NCBI GenBank assembly: GCA_039566865.1
Contig: CM076943.1
Location: 12,758,001-12,822,000, forward strand
Length of the DNA: 64,000 bases
Direction of reading: 5' to 3'
Source of the DNA: Aurelia coerulea
Lineage: Eukaryota; Cnidaria; Scyphozoa; Semaeostomeae; Ulmaridae
The notes beneath the pieces were generated by a model. That model saw nothing but the letters and a program-made list of their open reading frames with translations. It did no database searches and was not told where the DNA came from. Shown here piece by piece: positions 61,201 through 64,000 of this stretch. The translations under genes were made by a program, and so were the position numbers. The number at the start of each line of letters is the position of its first letter. The stretch's first letter is position 1.

Positions 61201-63117
61201 AGAGCAACATCATTTAAAAGTTTGGCGAGAATCTTTTGCCGTTTTCTCACAATCTTCAGGCAAATGGGGCACAAAGTTTTTGGGACACCCTGTACACTTT
61301 GAAGAATTTTCGAATGTTCACAATAGGAATAGAAGCTCAAACGCCACTCAGTTGAGCCTCATGTATAAAAACATATAGAAAATATCGCGATCCAGGCTCT
61401 GTCGTAGAATAGGTAAAGGTCTATTATGGACGAACGAATTTTTCGATTTTGTAGTTATTGGCCTGATATTAAAATGACATCTCATAGGTTTGCAAATTAT
61501 CATCGTCCACCTTCTGCGCCCTCGGCAGATTGCGCATCAACATGCGACAATTGTCTCTATAGATTTCGATCTTTGACAGAATTGTTTAGCGACATCAGGT
61601 TTCGTCCAGTCCAAAGACTAATGTTGTCTCGCCATCGTTTTTGTTGTTTTCCTCTACTTCGTTTGCCTTCTGTCATTCCTTCGAGGCAGATTTGCTTACG
61701 CCTTGAGTACAGCGTTTGGTGTGACCGTAGAGCTTCAGGACTTTGCATTTAATTGTGGATGTGATGAGAATGAGCTTTGTTGTACGAAGGAGGTCTTCAA
61801 CTCGCGTATGATCAGACAGTCGTTTGTTTGTCATGAATCTCACCATATGATTTTGGAAAACGACAAGTTTTTGCAAGGATTTCGAGGTCCAGTTAACACA
61901 TTCTAATCCATAGAGTACAAGCGGTATCACATAGGTGTTAAAGATCTTCGATTTTAGATGATATGATATCCTTCTTGATGTTAGCGCTGCTTTATTCTTG
62001 TTAAAGGCTGCCCACCCTAGGCCAATGTGATGCTGGACGGCGGCCACTCCGTCATTTTTCGAGGAGAGTTTATGGCCTCGGTAGATAAATTCAGTTACTT
62101 GAGAGATTTGATTGTTATAGATGGTAAGATGAAGGTTTGTGTTGATTTCAGCGGCTGTCATGCACTTGGTTTTGGAGACATTGATTTTCAGGCCGACTTC
62201 GGCTGCATATTTAGCTAGGAGATGAAGGAATGTGGTTTGCATATAGCCTCCTGTTATTAATAATACAGTAGAGTCGCCCCTATACGAAACCATTGAATAA
62301 GAAACTAAAAAAACAGTAGAAGAACAATGGGATAATCAAGGGGGAACAATAGGCTTAGGTTAAAAAGTGGGTTTGTTAAAGGCGGCCTTTACTGTCATGC
62401 TGCATACATTAACAAAACAAGTCTATGAACCATCGCGTGTGTTTATTTCTTTGTCCCATTCATAGATCACGCAGTTTGGCTCAGGTCATTCACTTTAAAG
62501 GTATTGAGTCCATATAAATAGCTGAGCGTTAACACTATCCTGAATTTTGCTGACAAACTGCTGACGGCCCTTTGTTATCGCATAAAAGTGCTGAAGTCAT
62601 TAGCAGTGGAGACCAAAGACTTCTTAATCCTTGCATTATCCTCGGGAATTTCTTTGGTTTAATTTTAGATCACAACTGTTGTTTTATGATTGAAAAGAAG
62701 TTGATATTGGTCACGAGCGCGCTATTTATGCGGACTCAGTGCCTTTAATTACCATGCGTAAATTTAATAATCACAATATTTCCCCGCAGAGACCAGCCAT
62801 AAGCCCGAACGATTTCTACAAAGTATCAAGACCACCTTGGTTTCGTCCTGGGGCACAACAAGACTGTTCTGAGTTCTTGAAGTATCTGATTGAACGAATC
62901 GAACAAGAAGACAAACATCGCAATGAAAGCGAGGCTAAACAAAAAGAGAGCAACAAGACCAAGGCAGGCCTTCATGAAATGTTTATTGGAGAATGTAGAG
63001 TTGATGTAAAATGTTTGAACTGTCATTTTATTTCATCAAGATTTGAAGCCTTCAATGATTTGCCGCTTGCATTTCCAGACACCAAAGAAGATGGGAAAAG
63101 AGCTTTCCCTTTGAAAG
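45288..63117 (+). CDS. ubiquitin-specific protease, USP35/USP38 family, 5' part (six exons; 3' end outside window)
   Basis: Exons 45288-46226, 46878-46979, 48719-48880, 49174-49370, 49738-49834 and 62790-63117, all with GT/AG junctions and continuous phase (0,0,0,2,0,1), giving 608 codons so far. The start MDKILEG is identical to the family's start. Residues ~1-400 form the helical N-terminal region (CKMIDWLAWPDCRKLDVWI; FNHLFSSVSRENALSVFSYM). Residue 453 is the catalytic Cys in NLGNTCYMNSVIQAL. Exon 5 gives LQKLFAFL. Exon 6 starts RPAISPNDF, then RPPWF and the QQDCSEFLKYL box, then a zinc-type CLNC. It cleaves ubiquitin from substrates. Homologues act in interferon signalling, mitophagy and DNA damage control. 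It resembles both USP35 and USP38, so it may be a pre-duplication orthologue. The His box and second CxxC are not in the window. Confidence 0.9.
46238..46400 (+). repeat. G-run repeat fragment in USP intron 1
   Basis: CCCGGGGGGGGGGGTACATA then GGGTATGTGCCGCCCATATG and GGGTGGGTTTTTGGGCCCAA, ACAAGGGTCC. A diverged direct copy lies at 48281-48400 in intron 2 (GGGGTACATAACATGTTGAG, CATATGGGTGGGTTTTG, ACAAGGGTCCC). It abuts exon 1 and contributes the stop of the read-through frame. Confidence 0.65.
46878..46979 (+). CDS. USP35/38 exon 2
   Basis: Acceptor cttcatttcag|GTTTTC, donor CACTTG|gtaagatg, 34 codons, phase 0 both sides. Reads VFNHLFSSVSRENALSVFSY and on to HSPEIFHL, aligned with the family's VFNRLW...ALAVLSHMLL...HSPEAFHL. 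Not detectable as a stand-alone ORF because of its length. Confidence 0.88.
47000..48280. other. USP intron 2, no gene seen
   Basis: AT-rich intron. The 101-codon ORF 47344-47649 has no recognisable domain and no splice context linking it to the protease. Confidence 0.5.
48525..48796 (+). repeat. 136-bp tandem duplication spanning the start of USP exon 3
   Basis: CCATCCCCATGTCATG(C/T)ACC CCCAAGGCCATATA...AATTGAAG|CTTGCTCCAAGGATGCC... occurs at 48525-48660 and again from 48661. The upstream copy therefore contains a duplicate acceptor and a 66-base partial exon (48583-48648) ending GGCAAAGCAC before diverging, with no donor. Confidence 0.88.
48719..48880 (+). CDS. USP35/38 exon 3
   Basis: Acceptor tcttttgcaattgaag|CTTGCT, donor TTGGAG|gtaatt, 54 codons, phase 0. 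LAPRMPSLF continues the previous exon, and LAELVHTLMYKFPGYPDIY matches the family's LTELIHCMMYHYSGFPDLYE. The acceptor and the first ~66 bases are duplicated 136 bp upstream. Confidence 0.88.
49174..49370 (+). CDS. USP35/38 exon 4, catalytic Cys box
   Basis: Acceptor ttactttcaag|GTGTAT, donor CTGAAAAA|gtaagc, 65 codons plus two bases. Starts with a linker (VYPKPTEVDMNRWL) and ends in the Cys box GKTGLNNLGNTCYMNSVIQA. The active-site codon TGC is at 49327-49329 (residue 453 in this model, next to the position reported for human USP38). Confidence 0.92.
49738..49834 (+). CDS. USP35/38 exon 5, recovered from a non-obvious frame
   Basis: Acceptor catattgttttcag|CTTCTG, donor TCAGAG|gtacta, 97 nt. 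The first base completes the split Asn codon from exon 4, then FCGQLLSTQLAKQADPITWS and LQKLFAFLLLSE follow. LQ-x-LFAFL is the family's conserved block between the Cys box and the RPPWF segment. The longest ORF over this stretch (49576-49998) is in another frame and is a shadow. Phase 2 in and phase 0 out fit both neighbours exactly. Confidence 0.85.
50530..50890 (+). repeat. ~350-bp repeat, plus-oriented copy of an inverted pair
   Basis: Matches the reverse complement of 60318-60690 over most of its length, e.g. CCACCTTACCCAAAATGGCG, CAGCCCAACCAACAAAATTT and TTAGCAAAAACCTCCGGACA. The small ORFs in each copy translate almost identically but have no domain. A mobile fragment or a duplicated piece of this locus. 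Confidence 0.8.
51173..51361. repeat. perfect 56-bp palindrome flanked by a 14-bp direct repeat
   Basis: 51189-51244 is exactly the reverse complement of 51251-51306, with a 6-base loop (TCTTTT). The outer arm starts TAATATAATATATAAATGAT and the inner arm ends TTTAAAACACA. AAAGATATTCTTAC occurs at 51173-51186 and again at 51348-51361 as a possible target duplication. Confidence 0.93.
51380..51800 (+). other. GC-richer island in the USP intron
   Basis: Base composition rises sharply (GCGCAAGATGGCGTCTGCGC, ATGGGCGGCCGCCATTGAAC). Overlapping ORFs occur in all plus frames, one starting MASAPASYGCAVDAPISWAA. No family recognised. May be a promoter-like island or the 5' piece of an inserted cDNA. 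Confidence 0.3.
52316..52418 (+). repeat. fragment of the TATAAGAAAC MITE family
   Basis: AAACTCTGAGTACTCAAAAT ... TTCTTAGTTTCTTATACAAA matches 43797-43890 directly and 3570-3650 in inverse. Confidence 0.6.
52419..53220. other. USP intron 5, no gene seen
   Basis: AT-rich intronic sequence. ORF 52872-53081 has no domain or splice context. Confidence 0.5.
53221..53938. mobile_element. MITE of the TATAAGAAAC family with a nested palindrome-rich insert
   Basis: The left end ACACATATTTTTTTTATAAG is mirrored by CTTATAAAAAATGCGTGT at ~53938. Inside, 53400-53735 is a separate block whose ends are a diverged inverted pair (ACTAAAAAAACTGGGAA / TTCCCAG...AGCGTTTTTGGTAC). The block is saturated with short motifs TTCCTAGG, CTGGGAA and CCCAGC on both strands. 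Confidence 0.6.
53939..57961. other. USP intron 5, no gene seen
   Basis: About 4 kb of AT-rich intron. ORFs at 54550-54786, 54866-55084, 56191-56448 and 57215-57511 (minus) show no family signature. A short inverted pair (GCTGATTTCCAGTCAGTGGA / CAGTGATTGGAAATCAGC) lies near 57267-57426. A G/C-run pair around 56575-56700 (CCCGTAGGAAGGGGGTGG / CTTCCTACGG) looks like another small inverted-repeat element. Confidence 0.5.
57962..59745 (+). repeat. 195-bp satellite array, about six units, interrupted by a MITE
   Basis: TTTGTTCTGCGGCACAAC recurs at a 195-base spacing (58713, 58908, 59103, 59298 and 59493, then 200 to 59693). Each unit contains CATATAGGAATATAGAGAAA, GGGAATTTTAAGAGGAACTT and GCACCCCTATTTTTCTCTAA. 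The first unit is cut after CAATGGTCTCTA by the MITE at 58000-58584. Some units keep a ~33-codon frame starting MAEVS, others have lost its ATG or gained a stop. Confidence 0.9.
58000..58584. mobile_element. mariner-like foldback MITE inserted in the satellite
   Basis: TA (57998-57999), then CAAAGTGTCCCAAAAAAATT GTGCC. The right end mirrors it (GGCACAATTTTTTGGGACAC CCTG), followed by TA (58585-58586). The body itself is a long inverted repeat: CTGAAACCAGCGGTCAGCCA ... and TGGCCGACCGCTGGTTTCAG pair across a ~130-bp centre. The termini CAGGGTGTCCCAAAA are typical of mariner-type elements. No transposase. Confidence 0.88.
60318..60690 (-). repeat. ~350-bp repeat, minus-oriented copy of the inverted pair
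   Basis: Reverse-complement partner of 50530-50890, about 9.4 kb apart in the same intron. Differences are scattered substitutions and small indels. Confidence 0.8.
60722..61292. mobile_element. second copy of the mariner-like foldback MITE, left end truncated
   Basis: Shares the interior and right terminus of 58000-58584 (GGGGCACAAAGTTTTTGGGA CACCCTG then TA). The left end begins only at TGTGCCCCGTTTGCC, so the first ~20 bases are missing. A G run (~61166-61176) has expanded inside. Confidence 0.8.
61297..61426 (-). mobile_element. truncated copy of the 189-bp AATAGACC MITE
   Basis: Reverse complement shares TAATAGACCTTTACC, GAGCCTGGATCGCG and GGCGTTTGAGCTTCTATTCC with 43553-43741. The far end stops at GAATTTTCGAATG, lacking one terminus. 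Confidence 0.65.
61500..62293 (-). pseudogene. non-LTR reverse transcriptase fragment (RTE-like C-terminal half), antisense in the USP intron
   Basis: Minus-strand reading: AAEVGLKINVSKTKCM (just after where the catalytic YADD would be; that box is degenerate, YRGDSTVLLI), FIYRGHKLSS, IGLGWAAFNKNKAALTSRRI, LKSKIFNTYVIPLVLYGLEC, KLYGHTKRC. After a frameshift near 61690 it continues GKRSRGKQQKRWRDNI and a tail with one stop. The LGS/GHxxR/RGRQxxRWxD order is typical of RTE-like ORF2 C-termini. Inactive. Confidence 0.78.
62790..63117 (+). CDS. USP35/38 exon 6, QQD box and first CxxC
   Basis: Acceptor tttccccgcag|AGACCA, donor TTGAAAG|gtattt (63118), 109 codons plus one base. Encodes RPAISPNDFYKVSRPPWF, then GAQQDCSEFLKYLIERIEQE, a Lys/Glu-rich linker, MFIGECRVDVKCLNCHFIS with the first zinc-type pair, and FNDLPLAFP. 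The ORF start at 62739 is upstream of the acceptor and not a real start. Confidence 0.9.
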
Positions 63118-63199
63118 GTATTTATCAATGTTTTTAATAATTGCAACATTTAAAGAGTATTTCAGGAATTCTGCGTTGAAACACTTTCAAGCATTGTAC

Positions 63200-63420
63200 G
63201 GGTGTTCCAAAAAAAGTACTCCTGTTTGAAAATCATCAAAAATCATCACAAAATTTACAATAATTTTGTTTGTGTATCTGCATCAAACTTGGCATGGTGT
63301 AGGTTTCTTGCTGTGCTGAGATTTGACTCATTTGCTTCGAATTGATACTAATTATGAATAAGGTCTATCATAGTCGAATTTTGGCGATTTTTCAAACGGG
63401 AGCACTTTTTTGGGACACCC
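63200..63420. mobile_element. short mariner-like MITE, GTACTCC family
   Basis: GGGTGTTCCAAAAAAAGTAC continuing TCCTGTTTGAAAAT is mirrored at the right end (reverse complement GGGTGTCCCAAAAAAGTGCT, CCCGTTTGAAAAAT). 221 bp. Sibling of 21881-22423. TA is visible only on the left side. Confidence 0.85.
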
Positions 63421-64000
63421 GAACGCCATACAGCTACTTACAATATAAGATTACTCAGGAATAGATTAAATACACTACCATTAAATACAATAAAAACCAT
63501 AACTTTAAAACCTAATAACAATTTACAAAGTTTAAGATGAAAGAAAAGAAACACTAACTTCTAAATAGATTGTTTAAAACTATTTAGGGAAGATGCCTGC
63601 TTGGTTTCAGCAGGAAGGCCATTCCATATTTTTGCTCCTCGATAAGAAAAGCATTTTTGCCCATTACTTGACTTTTTCTTGGGTAGTCTTAAATCTGTCT
63701 CTGTATTACGCAGGACATACAAAGAGCACTTTGAGTTTCGGGTGAAGAGGTCACACAGGTATTGCGGAGCCAGTTCATGCAGGGACTTGAAGACCATTGT
63801 TTTAGATTCACCATCTATAAGTTCTTCAATGGTCTTCCAACCCAGCCTGTCAATAAGTGGTCTACTTGGGGTGTCAAAACTGCTATTGGTTATAATTCTA
63901 GCAGCTCGGTTTTGAAGTTTTTGCAACTGATTCAGCTCAGTTGATCCGGCACAACCCCAAACAGAGCAACAATATCGAAAGTGTGGCTCGACAATACCTG
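63421..64000 (-). pseudogene. L2/CR1-like non-LTR element, C-terminal ORF2 fragment and 3' UTR, continuing past the window
   Basis: Minus strand from the window edge: HFRYCCSVWGCAGSTELNQL, QKLQNRAARIITNSSFD, FKSLHELAPQYLCDLFTR, YRGAKIWNGLPAETKQASSL, ending FKQSI before a stop at 63561. These are the conserved C-terminal blocks of L2/CR1-type proteins (YCxxVWG, LQxLQNRAxRIIT, WNxLP). The frame is open to the edge. About 130 bases of A-rich 3' UTR follow. It lies in the intron after USP exon 6, antisense. Confidence 0.82.

Overview
The window looks like gene-poor, repeat-rich intergenic and intronic DNA from an early-branching metazoan. An anthozoan cnidarian fits best, but this is inferred from the gene set and repeat style, not proven. 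Evidence for an animal genome: spliced genes with GT/AG junctions in consistent phase, a dystroglycan gene, a USP35/USP38-type deubiquitinase gene, non-LTR and DIRS-like retroelements, a tRNA-derived SINE and many short inverted-repeat DNA elements. There are no bacterial operons, CRISPR arrays, rRNA genes or free-standing tRNA genes.

Layout. 1-7.2 kb holds only repeats, including a 533-bp duplicated element (1678-2210 and 4031-4563) and a TTAA-flanked piggyBac-type element. 7.5-15.6 kb is a broken DIRS-like pol gene, interrupted by a 525-bp Mutator-like MITE with an exact 9-bp target duplication and then by a non-LTR retrotransposon whose two ORFs are both open (ORF1 with coiled coil and SGNH esterase-like domain; ORF2 with endonuclease, reverse transcriptase and zinc-binding tail). 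15.7-17.6 kb is a two-exon gene for a secreted R-type (ricin B) lectin whose second exon resembles an aerolysin-type beta-hairpin segment. 17.75-21.6 kb is a second nest: a G-run element split by an L2/CR1-like retrotransposon, itself split by a TTAA element.

23.9-34.4 kb is a dystroglycan gene on the minus strand in at least three exons: signal peptide; N-terminal cadherin-like and SEA-like region ending at an RKRR furin site; a long Ser/Thr-rich mucin stretch; a second cadherin-like domain; a SEA-like domain with the conserved G-S cleavage pair; a transmembrane helix; and a cytoplasmic tail with three PPxY motifs. Its introns carry MITEs, a SINE and long inverted repeats. 34.5-45 kb is a mosaic of DNA-element and retroelement fossils (hAT, non-LTR tail, SINE, several MITE families).

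45.3-63.1 kb is the 5' part of a plus-strand USP35/USP38 gene. I resolve six coding exons in continuous phase, including a 97-nt exon at 49738-49834 hidden inside a longer ORF in another frame. Exon 4 carries the catalytic Cys box. The intron after exon 5 is about 13 kb and holds a 195-bp satellite, mariner-like MITEs, a perfect 56-bp palindrome and antisense reverse-transcriptase fragments. The 3' end of the gene, including the His box, lies beyond the window.

The host genes are unrelated to one another: cell-matrix adhesion receptor, secreted lectin, deubiquitinase. Most of the unusual structure is transposon nesting, together with inverted repeats that could form long hairpins.
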